Both the position numbers and the translations under genes were made by a program. Of a stretch of 22,466 nucleotides of DNA, positions 14,000 to 21,466 are shown in pieces. Source of the stretch: Bacillota bacterium (GTDB lineage Bacteria > Bacillota > Bacilli > Lactobacillales > Aerococcaceae); assembly GCA_023442905.1 (NCBI GenBank), contig JAEZWY010000029.1, positions 1 to 22,466 of the forward strand. Reading direction: 5' to 3'. Position 1 is the first letter of the stretch; each line of letters begins with the position of its first letter. The notes below the pieces were generated by a model. The model searched no databases. It had not been told where the DNA came from and saw nothing but the letters and a program-made list of their open reading frames with translations.

Positions 14000-15535
14000 A
14001 TGAAATTTAATGAAATGAATCTATCAAAGCCACTGCTTCGCGCAATCGAAGAAATGGGTTTTGAGGAAGCAACACCTATCCAATCCCAAACGATTCCGAT
14101 GGCACTTGAGGGACAAGATATTTTTGGACAAGCCCAAACAGGTACTGGTAAAACAGCCGCTTTTGGTTTGCCATTATTAGAAAAAGTCCATGAAAATGGT
14201 GGCGTACAAGCCCTAATTATTGAACCAACTCGTGAATTAGCTGTGCAAACAGGTGAAGAATTATACCGCCTTGGTAAATTCAAAGGTATCCATACCACAA
14301 CCGTATATGGTGGTGCATCAATTGGACACCAAATCAAATTATTGAAGAAAAACCCACCAGTTGTGATTGGTACACCAGGTCGTATCTTAGACTTAATTAA
14401 ACGTGGTGTGTTGAAATTAAATGCTGTGGAAACATTAGTATTAGATGAAGCAGATGAAATGTTGAAGATGGGCTTTGTTGAAGATATCGAATCAATTATT
14501 CGTGAATTACCAACAGAGCGTCAAACACTACTTTTCTCTGCAACAGTACCGCAAGAAATCAAACGTATTGCAGATAACTTCATGAAAGACCCAGTAACTG
14601 TTCATATCAAAACAAAACAAATGACTGCGGACTTAATTGATCAATACTATACACGTTGTAAAGACTACGAAAAATTTGATTTATTAACACGTTTTATTGA
14701 CGTACATAATCCTGAATTGTCAATCGTTTTCGCCCGTACAAAACGTCGCGTTGATGAAGTGGCACGTGGATTAATTGAACGTGGCTATTCAGCTGAAGGT
14801 ATCCACGGTGATTTAAGTCAAGAAAAACGTTTAGGCGTTTTACGTAACTTTAAAAACGGTAAATTAGATATTTTAGTAGCAACAGACGTTGCTGCACGTG
14901 GTTTGGATATTTCAGGTGTAACACATGTTTACAACTTCGATATTCCGCAAGACCCTGAATCATACGTTCACCGTATTGGTCGTACTGGTCGTGCTGGTAA
15001 AGAAGGTATGTCAGTAACATTTGTTACAGGTAACGAAATGTCATACCTACGTACGATTGAAGACTTAACCAAGAAGCAAATGTCTGCCCTACGTCCACCT
15101 ACGACACAAGAAGCCTTCCGTGGCCAATTAGCTAACGTAGTTGAAGTAGTAAAAGAGTTAACTGAAGTTGAAAATACAGATATGTATCAAGACGCTATCA
15201 CTTACTTGTCAGAAAACTACACAGAAGACGAAATTGCATTAGCATTAGTACGTTCATTGGTGAAAGATCCTTCTTCTGTTAAAGTTGAAATCACACCAGA
15301 ACGTCCATTGCCAAACCGCAATAAACGTAACTTCCACCGTAATGCATCAAACCGTAAGAACAATGGTGGTGGAAACCGTGACCGTAATGGAAAAGGCGGC
15401 TACAAAGGTGGCGACCGTAAAGGTGGTTACAAAGGTAACGCTAAAGACAAAAACCGTAACAACTACGACCGTAAAAAATCTTACGGTGGTAACAAACAAT
15501 CTAAAGGCAAATCAGCAGAATTTAAAATTAGATAG
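14000..15535 (+). CDS. cshA: DEAD-box ATP-dependent RNA helicase, CshA type
   Basis: A cytosolic RNA helicase that unwinds short duplexes; CshA proteins act in cold adaptation, ribosome assembly and the RNA degradosome. The 511 residues hold the Q motif (TPIQSQTIP, 25-33), motif I AQTGTGKT (45-52), DEAD (149-152), SAT (180-182) and HRIGRTGR (324-331). After about 438 the tail becomes strongly basic and low-complexity, with Lys/Arg/Asn/Gly and repeated GGYKG, an RNA-binding extension typical of CshA. ATG 14000 follows AAGGAG (13987-13992) by seven bases. Codon use resembles highly expressed fba. It has a structured leader and is followed by a strongly folding region. Confidence 0.95.
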   Translation: MKFNEMNLSKPLLRAIEEMGFEEATPIQSQTIPMALEGQDIFGQAQTGTGKTAAFGLPLLEKVHENGGVQALIIEPTRELAVQTGEELYRLGKFKGIHTTTVYGGASIGHQIKLLKKNPPVVIGTPGRILDLIKRGVLKLNAVETLVLDEADEMLKMGFVEDIESIIRELPTERQTLLFSATVPQEIKRIADNFMKDPVTVHIKTKQMTADLIDQYYTRCKDYEKFDLLTRFIDVHNPELSIVFARTKRRVDEVARGLIERGYSAEGIHGDLSQEKRLGVLRNFKNGKLDILVATDVAARGLDISGVTHVYNFDIPQDPESYVHRIGRTGRAGKEGMSVTFVTGNEMSYLRTIEDLTKKQMSALRPPTTQEAFRGQLANVVEVVKELTEVENTDMYQDAITYLSENYTEDEIALALVRSLVKDPSSVKVEITPERPLPNRNKRNFHRNASNRKNNGGGNRDRNGKGGYKGGDRKGGYKGNAKDKNRNNYDRKKSYGGNKQSKGKSAEFKIR

Positions 15536-15545
15536 TAGAAGGATG

Positions 15546-15651
15546 TGAGGCAGAGCGTTTAGCCAGGAGACGATGGAAGCCATATTTGTAGTGATGGAAA
15601 CATCACGGAAATTATGGCTGAAGCGGACACCTGGTTGCTCTGACGAGCTCA
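15546..15651 (+). ncRNA. Candidate structured RNA in the cshA-acpS gap
   Basis: Four stems nest on one axis. P1: CAGAGC 15551-15556 with GCTCTG 15637-15642. P2: AGCCAGG 15561-15567 with CCTGGTT 15630-15636. P3: AGCCATA 15578-15584 with TATGGCT 15613-15619. P4: GTGATG 15591-15596 with CATCAC 15601-15606, closed by a GAAA tetraloop. A symmetric 10 x 10 internal loop between P2 and P3 (15568-15577 and 15620-15629) can form adjacent G-A, G-A and A-G mismatches. TGAG/CTCA may add an outer closing stem. No reading frame explains it. I do not recognise the family. It may be a 3' UTR element, a processed small RNA or a regulator of acpS. Confidence 0.6.
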
Positions 15652-15685
15652 ACTAAGAAGGTGTAACACAAACACTGTACAATCA

Positions 15686-15727
15686 AACAGGTAAGTGAGG
15701 TAAAGTACTTCATTTGCCTGTTTTTTT
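15686..15727 (+). terminator. Strong terminator before acpS
   Basis: AACAGGTAAGTGAGGTA (15686-15702) pairs with TACTTCATTTGCCTGTT (15706-15722), a 17-bp stem with three wobble pairs and a three-base loop, ending in a run of T. It closes the cshA transcript together with the structured element. Confidence 0.9.
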
Positions 15728-15749
15728 GCGTAGGCATAAAGGTGCAGAT

Positions 15750-15779
15750 TTGAAATAAATGCGTTAAAATATATATAAA
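15750..15779 (+). promoter_or_regulatory. Promoter of acpS
   Basis: TTGAAA at 15750-15755, followed by TATATA (15772-15777, spacer 16) or TATAAA (15774-15779, spacer 18). Confidence 0.6.
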
Positions 15780-15811
15780 CAATATCGTAATAGATGATAG
15801 GAAGAGGCGCC

Positions 15812-16168
15812 ATGATTATTGGTTTAGGAACAGATTTAGTTGAAACAGCGCGTATTAAGGAGGCGATTGCCAACAATTCTCGTTTTGTGGGGAAATTACT
15901 AACGGAAAACGAGTTGAGTACATACACAGATATTCTCAATGAGAAACGGCGAGTAGAATTTGTAGCGGGTCGTTGGGCGGCTAAAGAAGCGTTTGCCAAA
16001 GCTTATGGAACTGGCATTTCGAGTCAGTTACATTTTCATGATATTGAAGTTTCGAATGATGACCAGCGTAAACCTATTATTATTTGTGACAAAGTAGATA
16101 CGCCGGTACACATTACCATCAGCCATACTGACCATTATGCTACTGCAACGGTTATTATTGAGGGCTAG
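15812..16168 (+). CDS. acpS: Holo-[acyl-carrier-protein] synthase
   Basis: AcpS moves the 4'-phosphopantetheine arm of coenzyme A onto acyl carrier protein, activating fatty acid synthesis. The 118-residue product is the usual size. MIIGLGTDLVE at the N-terminus supplies the magnesium-binding Asp, and FVAGRWAAKEAFAKAYGTG the second metal ligand Glu and the CoA site; ITISHTDHYATATVI is the conserved C-terminal strand. ATG 15812 follows AGGAAGAGG (15799-15807); an in-frame upstream ATG at 15794 lies at the promoter end and would add six atypical residues. alr, often found next to acpS in lactic acid bacteria, is absent here. Confidence 0.95.
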   Translation: MIIGLGTDLVETARIKEAIANNSRFVGKLLTENELSTYTDILNEKRRVEFVAGRWAAKEAFAKAYGTGISSQLHFHDIEVSNDDQRKPIIICDKVDTPVHITISHTDHYATATVIIEG

Positions 16169-16468
16169 TTTGAGAAAACGTAACTTGGCCAGTTTTGATA
16201 TTATAAATATTGTAGTTATCAGTTTTCACAATTTTTACATTTCAAGTGTACAATTATTGTATATTCAAAAATTTAAATTTTAGTCATAAAAAAGGCGAAC
16301 AATTCCTTATAACTTATACAATGTTAATTGCTAAGTTAACTTCTTTAAAAAGCGGATTTGTCGCCTTTTTTGCTAAATTAACCCCTATAAATTTGGTCAT
16401 TTTTTCAAATTTTGATAGAGTTATAAGAGACTTTTTCTATAAAAGGCAAAAATTAGGAGGACTAAGTG
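16169..16468 (+). promoter_or_regulatory. opuC leader: dyads and terminator-like inverted repeat
   Basis: No gene is supported here. TTTACA (16234-16239) and TGTATA (16258-16263) could be a promoter with an 18-base spacer. Two abutting dyads overlap it: TACATTTCAAGTGTA (16236-16250) and TACAATTATTGTA (16249-16261). Further on, AAAAAAGGCGA (16288-16298) is exactly complementary to TCGCCTTTTTT (16361-16371), extended by CAA/TTG after a bulged base, with AACTTA/TAAGTT possible inside. The 3' arm ends in six T, like a terminator with a very large loop, about 85 bases before the AGGAGG site at 16455-16460. Confidence 0.5.
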
Positions 16469-17689
16469 ATGATAGAGTTCAAGAATGTCGAAAAGGTATA
16501 TCCAGGGGGTACAGCCGCTGTTAAAGACGCCTCTTTGACAATTGATGATGGTGAGTTTGTATGTTTTATTGGGACATCCGGTTCTGGTAAAACAACAGCG
16601 CTTCGCATGATTAACCGCATGCATGATCCATCGGGAGGCGAAATTCTGATTGATGGTGAAGCAACGACATCAAAAGATCCGGTAGCATTACGTCGCGGTA
16701 TTGGGTATGTAATCCAACAAACAGGATTAATGCCACATATGACTGTATATGACAACATCGTAACAGTACCTCGCTTACTAAAGTGGGATGAAAAGAAAAA
16801 TAGAGAAATTGCAGAACGTTTAATGGAACGCGTGGAGTTACCACTTGAATATTTAGACCGCTATCCAAGTGAGTTATCAGGTGGGCAACAACAACGTATC
16901 GGTGTTATTCGTGCCTTAGCAGCTAATCCAAAAATTGTTTTAATGGATGAGCCTTTCGGTGCCTTAGACCCAATTACCCGTGATGCTTTACAAGAATTAG
17001 TAAAAGAACTACAGGTTGAATTTGGTTCAACTTTTGTGTTTGTAACGCATGATATGGATGAAGCTTTAAACTTAGCTGACCGTATTGCGGTATGGCATGA
17101 GGGTGACTTAATCCAATATGATACGCCAGATGAAATCTTACGTAATCCAGCTAACGAACACGTACGTGGTTTCTTGGGTGAAGAACGCTTAATGCAAGCA
17201 CAAACTGATTTCATTACAGTAAAAGAAATCATGTTAACTACACCATTAACTGCTACCTTGGGTATGTCTTTAGCTAAGGCAATTACAATCATGCGTGATA
17301 ATCATGTCGATTCACTATTTGTTATCGATGATGATCACCATCTAAAAGGTCTCTTGACCTTAAATGATGTGGCTTCACGTGCTGCAAACGCAAGTTTATC
17401 TGTTGCAGATGTAATGCATACGAAGATTCGCCCAGTATTTGAGGATGCTTTAGTACAAGACACCACTACACAAATCCTAAAAGGTCGTATTCCTAACATG
17501 CCAGTGGTTGACCGTGAAGGCCGTTTAACTGGACTGGTTACACGTTCAGCATTAGTAAACCTTGTTTACAACTCAATTTGGGGTGACGAGGAAGAAATTG
17601 ACAAGTTAACTGATGAACCCGTGATTGAAAATGCAGAAACAACAGCAGTTCACCCAATTGATGCGACTACTGAAGGAGCTGATAAATAA
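16469..17689 (+). CDS. opuCA: Osmoprotectant ABC transporter ATPase with CBS pair
   Basis: The energy-coupling subunit of a quaternary-amine (glycine betaine, carnitine or choline) importer. The 406-residue product has an ABC domain at about 1-240: Walker A GTSGSGKT (35-42), Q-loop Gln83, signature LSGGQQQR (136-143), Walker B IVLMDEP (156-162) and switch His194. Two CBS domains follow (about 250-305 and 310-370), the usual OpuCA arrangement that senses ionic or nucleotide signals; in several Firmicutes this pair binds cyclic di-AMP. ATG 16469 is eight bases from AGGAGG; a GTG immediately before it is the alternative. It overlaps opuCB by one base (TAATG). Confidence 0.95.
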   Translation: MIEFKNVEKVYPGGTAAVKDASLTIDDGEFVCFIGTSGSGKTTALRMINRMHDPSGGEILIDGEATTSKDPVALRRGIGYVIQQTGLMPHMTVYDNIVTVPRLLKWDEKKNREIAERLMERVELPLEYLDRYPSELSGGQQQRIGVIRALAANPKIVLMDEPFGALDPITRDALQELVKELQVEFGSTFVFVTHDMDEALNLADRIAVWHEGDLIQYDTPDEILRNPANEHVRGFLGEERLMQAQTDFITVKEIMLTTPLTATLGMSLAKAITIMRDNHVDSLFVIDDDHHLKGLLTLNDVASRAANASLSVADVMHTKIRPVFEDALVQDTTTQILKGRIPNMPVVDREGRLTGLVTRSALVNLVYNSIWGDEEEIDKLTDEPVIENAETTAVHPIDATTEGADK

Positions 17690-18339
17690 TGCAAGAGTTT
17701 ATTGCCAGTCAAGGTAGTGAAGTCATTCGCCTACTTTGGGAGCATATTTACATGTCATTGATTTCCTTAGGTCTAGGTGTTATTGTGGCTGTACCTTTAG
17801 GTATCTTCCTTTCACAAGTACCAAAAGTAGCCAATGTAGTGATTTCTATTGTGTCAGTTTTACAAACAATTCCAACGCTAGCACTTTTAGCTTTAATGAT
17901 TCCCTTCCTAGGTGTTGGTAAGGTGCCGGCAATTGTCGCCTTATTTATCTACTCGCTATTACCGATTCTACGTAATACTTACTTAGGGATGTCAAACGTA
18001 AACCCAGATTTACTTGATGCTGCTAAGGGGATGGGGTTGAAACGGATGCAAATTATTCGCCAAGTACAACTACCACTTGCGGTACCAGTTATTATGGCGG
18101 GTATTCGTCTTTCGACAGTCTATGTAATCGCCTGGACAACACTTGCCTCATATATCGGTGGAGGCGGCCTAGGGGATATGATCTTTAACGGATTGAACCT
18201 ATTTAGACCAGACTTAATTTTAGGTGGTACGATCCCTGTAACCATCCTTGCGGTCATTGTTGACTTAGTGATGGCGCGTATAGAGGAATGGGTTACACCA
18301 ACAACCTCTTCTAAGAAAGGAGATGAATCACTTGCGTAA
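17689..18339 (+). CDS. opuCB: Osmoprotectant ABC transporter permease
   Basis: An integral membrane subunit of 216 residues with about five to six hydrophobic segments. The coupling-helix (EAA) loop is at about 108-138, LLDAAKGMGLKRMQIIRQV, where it contacts the ATPase. The IPTLALLALM and LPILRNTYLG stretches recur in OpuCD, showing that the two permeases are paralogues. ATG 17689 shares its A with the stop codon of opuCA, implying coupled translation. Its own last codons contain the ribosome site and start of opuCC. Confidence 0.95.
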   Translation: MQEFIASQGSEVIRLLWEHIYMSLISLGLGVIVAVPLGIFLSQVPKVANVVISIVSVLQTIPTLALLALMIPFLGVGKVPAIVALFIYSLLPILRNTYLGMSNVNPDLLDAAKGMGLKRMQIIRQVQLPLAVPVIMAGIRLSTVYVIAWTTLASYIGGGGLGDMIFNGLNLFRPDLILGGTIPVTILAVIVDLVMARIEEWVTPTTSSKKGDESLA

Positions 18340-19306
18340 AATGAAATATCTTAAGACATCGATTCTTGCTGTCTTATCGACAATTATTTTAACAGCTTGT
18401 TCATTACCTGGATTAGGAGGTTCATCTGAAAATGGTATTTCCATTGTTTCCGGATCAACAACCGAACGACAAATTTTAGGGTATATTGTTGAGGGAATGG
18501 TGCAACATTATACTGATGCGCCAACAAACATTATTCCTAACTTAGGGTCATCAACGATGAACCATCAAGCGCTTGAAACAGGTGATGCCAATGTATCAGC
18601 GGTAAACTATACAGGAACATCACTAACAGGTGAGTTGGGTATGGAAGCTGAAACAGATCCTGAGGTTGCCTTAGAAACAGTTATTTCAGAATTTGATTCG
18701 CAATATGATATGCATTGGTACACACCGGGGTATGGCTTTGCAAATACCTATGCCTTCATGGTTCGCCGTGAAGATGCAGAAAAATATGGTTTAGAAACAG
18801 TATCTGACTTAGAAGAATACGCTGACGAATTTTCAGTTGGTGTAGATAATACTTGGTTAAATCGTGAAGGTGATGGTTACAATGCCTTCAAAGAAATTTA
18901 CGACTTTGAATTCCCTGAATTATACCCAATGACGATTGGTTTGGTTTATTCAGCCGTATCATCCGGTGAAGTAGATGTTGTACTAGGTTATTCAACAGAT
19001 GGACGGATCATTTCTGAGGACTTGGTTGTACTTGAAGATGATAAGCGACTTTTCCCTCCTTATGATGGGGCTGCAGTTGTTACAAATGAAGCACGCGAAC
19101 AGTACCCTGAATTGGATGGCATTTTTGCTAAATTAGCTAATAAAATACCGGATGAAACAATGCAAGAGTTAAACTTCCAAAGTGACCAATACTTACTGGA
19201 ACCACAAGTTGTTGCAGAACGCTTTTTAGAAGAAAATAACTATTTCGAAGATGCAGAACCCTTTATTGAACCAGTGTCGCAAGATAATTTAGGAGGTGAA
19301 GAATAA
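18332..19306 (+). CDS. opuCC: Osmoprotectant-binding lipoprotein
   Basis: The extracellular substrate-binding component, held to the membrane by a lipid. I choose the TTG at 18332: AAGGAG ends at 18322, nine bases upstream, whereas an in-frame ATG at 18323 directly abuts that site. The 324-residue product begins MRKMKYLKTSILAVLSTIIL and has a lipobox LTAC with the lipidated cysteine at about residue 22. The binding domain starts GISIVSGSTTERQILGYIVEGM. YTGTSLTGELG and MHWYTPGYGFANTYAF are typical of OpuCC/OpuBC proteins. Exact substrate range cannot be read; the residue after YTGT (Ser) is small and polar, which may favour a broad rather than choline-only range, a weak inference. It overlaps opuCB by eight bases. 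Confidence 0.93.
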   Translation: MRKMKYLKTSILAVLSTIILTACSLPGLGGSSENGISIVSGSTTERQILGYIVEGMVQHYTDAPTNIIPNLGSSTMNHQALETGDANVSAVNYTGTSLTGELGMEAETDPEVALETVISEFDSQYDMHWYTPGYGFANTYAFMVRREDAEKYGLETVSDLEEYADEFSVGVDNTWLNREGDGYNAFKEIYDFEFPELYPMTIGLVYSAVSSGEVDVVLGYSTDGRIISEDLVVLEDDKRLFPPYDGAAVVTNEAREQYPELDGIFAKLANKIPDETMQELNFQSDQYLLEPQVVAERFLEENNYFEDAEPFIEPVSQDNLGGEE

Positions 19307-19971
19307 TGGTTGACGTTACACAATTGAATTTACTTGAACAGATTGGGTATTATTTCCAGCAAAATGGGATGTACCTATTGTCACAATTCTTCCGCCAACT
19401 ATTGATGACCTCTTACGGGGTAGTCTTTGCGATTATTGTGGCCGTACCCTTAGGTTTCTTTATTGCACACAAGCGTAAAACATCTAGCTTTATCTTAGGT
19501 TTAGCCAACATTATTCAAACCATACCCAACCTTGCGTTACTATCAGTAGTAATGTTAGTGATGGGACTAGGCCCCAACTTGGTTGTATTCACCATTTTCC
19601 TATATTCAATCTTACCAATTCTAAGAAACACTTATACGGGTGTTATCAGTGTAGATGATACAATGGTAGATGTTGGTAAGGGGATGGGGATGACCCCTTG
19701 GCAAGTGATTTATAAAGTGGAATTACCACTAGCACTTTCAGTGATTATGGGTGGTATCCGTAATGCCTTTATTACAGGTATTGGAATTTCCACAATCGGT
19801 ACTTTCGTTGGTGCTGGTGGACTTGGTGACGTATTGCAACGTGGTGTAAATGCTTCAGATGGTACTTCTATTATCATTGCAGCTGTTATCCCAATTTCAC
19901 TCATGTCAATCCTAGCCGACTGGTTGTTAGGTATAATTGAAAAACGATTAGACCCTTCATCAACCAAATAA
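19306..19971 (+). CDS. opuCD: Osmoprotectant ABC transporter permease, second subunit
   Basis: A 221-residue integral membrane permease, paralogous to OpuCB: both carry IIQTIP/VLQTIP, LPILRNTY and the EAA-type loop (here MVDVGKGMGMTPWQVIYKVELPL in outline). The two permeases probably form the heterodimeric channel. ATG 19306 overlaps the opuCC stop by one base. No terminator separates it from the next gene, which starts 27 bases on. Confidence 0.94.
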   Translation: MVDVTQLNLLEQIGYYFQQNGMYLLSQFFRQLLMTSYGVVFAIIVAVPLGFFIAHKRKTSSFILGLANIIQTIPNLALLSVVMLVMGLGPNLVVFTIFLYSILPILRNTYTGVISVDDTMVDVGKGMGMTPWQVIYKVELPLALSVIMGGIRNAFITGIGISTIGTFVGAGGLGDVLQRGVNASDGTSIIIAAVIPISLMSILADWLLGIIEKRLDPSSTK

Positions 19972-19998
19972 TCTAGCAACAAATGAAAGGATGAGTTA

Positions 19999-20670
19999 AT
20001 GGATTGGAGTTTATTACTGCAAATCTTTCTCATCAACTTGATATATATCATGTTGAATACCATACGAACCTTATTAGCCATACGTGGTTACCAAAGAATT
20101 GCACCGGTAATAGCTGTTGTAGAGGTGACGATTTATACTCTAGGGCTATCTATGGTAATGCAATATTTATCTAATCCGATTTACCTAATTGCCTATGCCT
20201 TAGGTTTCGGAGTTGGGATTTATTGTGGGATGATGATTGAAAACAAACTCGCTTTGGGTTATTCAGTTGTCGAAGTTTATGTGCAAAATGACGACCATAC
20301 CTTAGCTAACGCTTTACGTGAACGCGGTTATGGTGTCACCATTCAAGTGGGTTATGGTCGCGATGGTGACCGGTTGATCTTAACGATTCTAACGCCAAGA
20401 TCAAATGAAGTATACTTGCACCGGACAATCGATGAAATTGATCCCAAAGCATTCTACCTATCTTATGATGCCAAATATATCCATGGTGGTTTCTGGTCTA
20501 AACGTGTGAACTCACGCCTAATTAAACGATCAAAAGTTAAAGACCAACAAACCGATAATATTGTGGTTGAAGAAGTAGAGTCAAAAGAGGAATATGTAGA
20601 GGAAACAGGTTACTTATTCGATGAAGAGGTCAACAAAGAAACAAATGACCCAACATCAAATGAAGAGTAA
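19999..20670 (+). CDS. DUF2179 / UPF0316-like membrane protein
   Basis: A membrane protein of 223 residues of unknown function. Three hydrophobic helices (about 5-28, 34-58 and 60-80) are followed by a soluble domain (about 85-170) with ALRERGYGVTIQVGYGRDGDR and a YHGGFW-like ending, matching the DUF2179 domain of UPF0316 proteins. After about 176 the tail is highly acidic and lacks clear structure. The start ATG 19999 follows AAAGGATGAG. It lies 27 bases after opuCD with the shared terminator behind it, so it is almost certainly a fifth gene of the opuC operon. Similar DUF2179 domains occur in YitT-family proteins, which have more helices. Confidence 0.82.
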   Translation: MDWSLLLQIFLINLIYIMLNTIRTLLAIRGYQRIAPVIAVVEVTIYTLGLSMVMQYLSNPIYLIAYALGFGVGIYCGMMIENKLALGYSVVEVYVQNDDHTLANALRERGYGVTIQVGYGRDGDRLILTILTPRSNEVYLHRTIDEIDPKAFYLSYDAKYIHGGFWSKRVNSRLIKRSKVKDQQTDNIVVEEVESKEEYVEETGYLFDEEVNKETNDPTSNEE

Positions 20671-20681
20671 CCAGTATAAAA

Positions 20682-20715
20682 GCAGTGTTTGACATAAAAG
20701 TCAGCACTGTTTTTT
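20682..20715 (+). terminator. Terminator of the opuC operon
   Basis: CAGTG (20683-20687) pairs with CACTG (20705-20709), extended inward by TGAC/GTCA, and is followed by six T. Confidence 0.87.
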
Positions 20716-20805
20716 GATTTATAGAAGAATTTTAATAGCGCTCTGGTATAGGCTGTTAGTTTTGCTACTCTTAATAGGGGACTTTTTCTTTAAGGCGTAT
20801 TTTTC

Positions 20806-20834
20806 TTGAGTTCTCCTTTATTTTACGGTATTTT
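20806..20834 (+). promoter_or_regulatory. Promoter of queT
   Basis: TTGAGT (20806-20811), a 17-base spacer and TATTTT (20829-20834). The predicted transcript start, near 20840, falls at the first base of the riboswitch stem. Confidence 0.55.
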
Positions 20835-20840
20835 TATAAC

Positions 20841-20880
20841 TGTTGTTCGCAACCATCCAACATAAAAAAACTAGGAGGAA
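20841..20880 (+). promoter_or_regulatory. preQ1-I riboswitch controlling queT translation
   Basis: TGTTG (20841-20845) pairs with CAACA (20858-20862) around a loop TTCGCAACCATC. An A-rich strand follows and then CTAGGAGG. This matches the compact H-type pseudoknot of class I preQ1 aptamers (compare the T. tengcongensis aptamer, with loop UCGCAGUAACC and an A-rich tail). The CC of the loop would pair with GG of the ribosome site at 20873-20878, so ligand binding would hide the site and shut off uptake when preQ1 is plentiful. The downstream gene is a known preQ1-regulated type, which supports the call. Confidence 0.85.
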
Positions 20881-20885
20881 CTTTT

Positions 20886-21380
20886 ATGAGAACTAAAAAA
20901 TTGGTGAATTCAGCCATGATTACAGCTATTTATATTGTCTTGATGTATTTTGTCCAACCTTTAGGATTTGGTGCTATCCAATTCCGGGTATCAGAGGGTT
21001 TAAACCACTTAGCTGTTTTCCATAAAGACTACAAATGGGGCGTTGTGCTTGGGGTATTTCTATCTAACTTATTATTCTCAGCAAGTCTAGGAATTTACGA
21101 TATCGTATTTGGTACACTACACACCTTATTATCATTCTTAGTAGCTGAGTACCTATTCCGCTTTGCGAAAGATACTAAACAGCGCATGGTTATCATCAGT
21201 CTTGTATTCTCAGTTATGATCTTCATTATAGCTTTTGAACTATTTTGGGTGATCCAACTCCCATTCTGGTTGACTTATTTCACTACATTCCTAAGTGAAA
21301 TCATTATTATGGGAATTACCGCACCATTATTCTATTATATAGACAAACGCTTAAACTTCCACAAGTTGATGGAAGGGTAA
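20886..21380 (+). CDS. queT: Queuosine precursor transporter, ECF substrate-binding subunit QueT
   Basis: QueT is a small membrane S component predicted to import preQ1 or a related queuosine precursor with a shared energy-coupling module (EcfA, EcfA', EcfT) encoded elsewhere. The 164 residues include about five hydrophobic segments. Family marks are the N-terminal NSAMITAIYIVL, the IQFRVSEGLNHLAVF stretch and LGIYDIVFGTLHTLLS. ATG 20886 follows AGGAGG by seven bases, and that site is part of the preQ1 riboswitch. The gene is monocistronic or leads into the next gene, which has its own possible promoter. Confidence 0.95.
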   Translation: MRTKKLVNSAMITAIYIVLMYFVQPLGFGAIQFRVSEGLNHLAVFHKDYKWGVVLGVFLSNLLFSASLGIYDIVFGTLHTLLSFLVAEYLFRFAKDTKQRMVIISLVFSVMIFIIAFELFWVIQLPFWLTYFTTFLSEIIIMGITAPLFYYIDKRLNFHKLMEG

Positions 21381-21403
21381 TTGCTTGTTCTTTAAGTACT
21401 GGA

Positions 21404-21432
21404 TTGCTAAAATATGTGAGAAAAGATACATT
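21404..21432 (+). promoter_or_regulatory. Possible promoter of the MBL-fold hydrolase gene
   Basis: TTGCTA (21404-21409), a 17-base spacer and TACATT (21427-21432). Confidence 0.45.
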
Positions 21433-21466
21433 ATAACCGTCTAATAAAGGTGGAGGGATAAAGCAC

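Noticed and set aside
15285..15548. Thr/Val-rich frame overlapping the end of cshA
   Set aside because: It is the +1 shadow of the low-complexity basic tail of CshA.
16246..16524. 92-residue frame across the opuC leader
   Set aside because: No ribosome site, AT-driven composition, and it runs across the true opuCA start in another frame.
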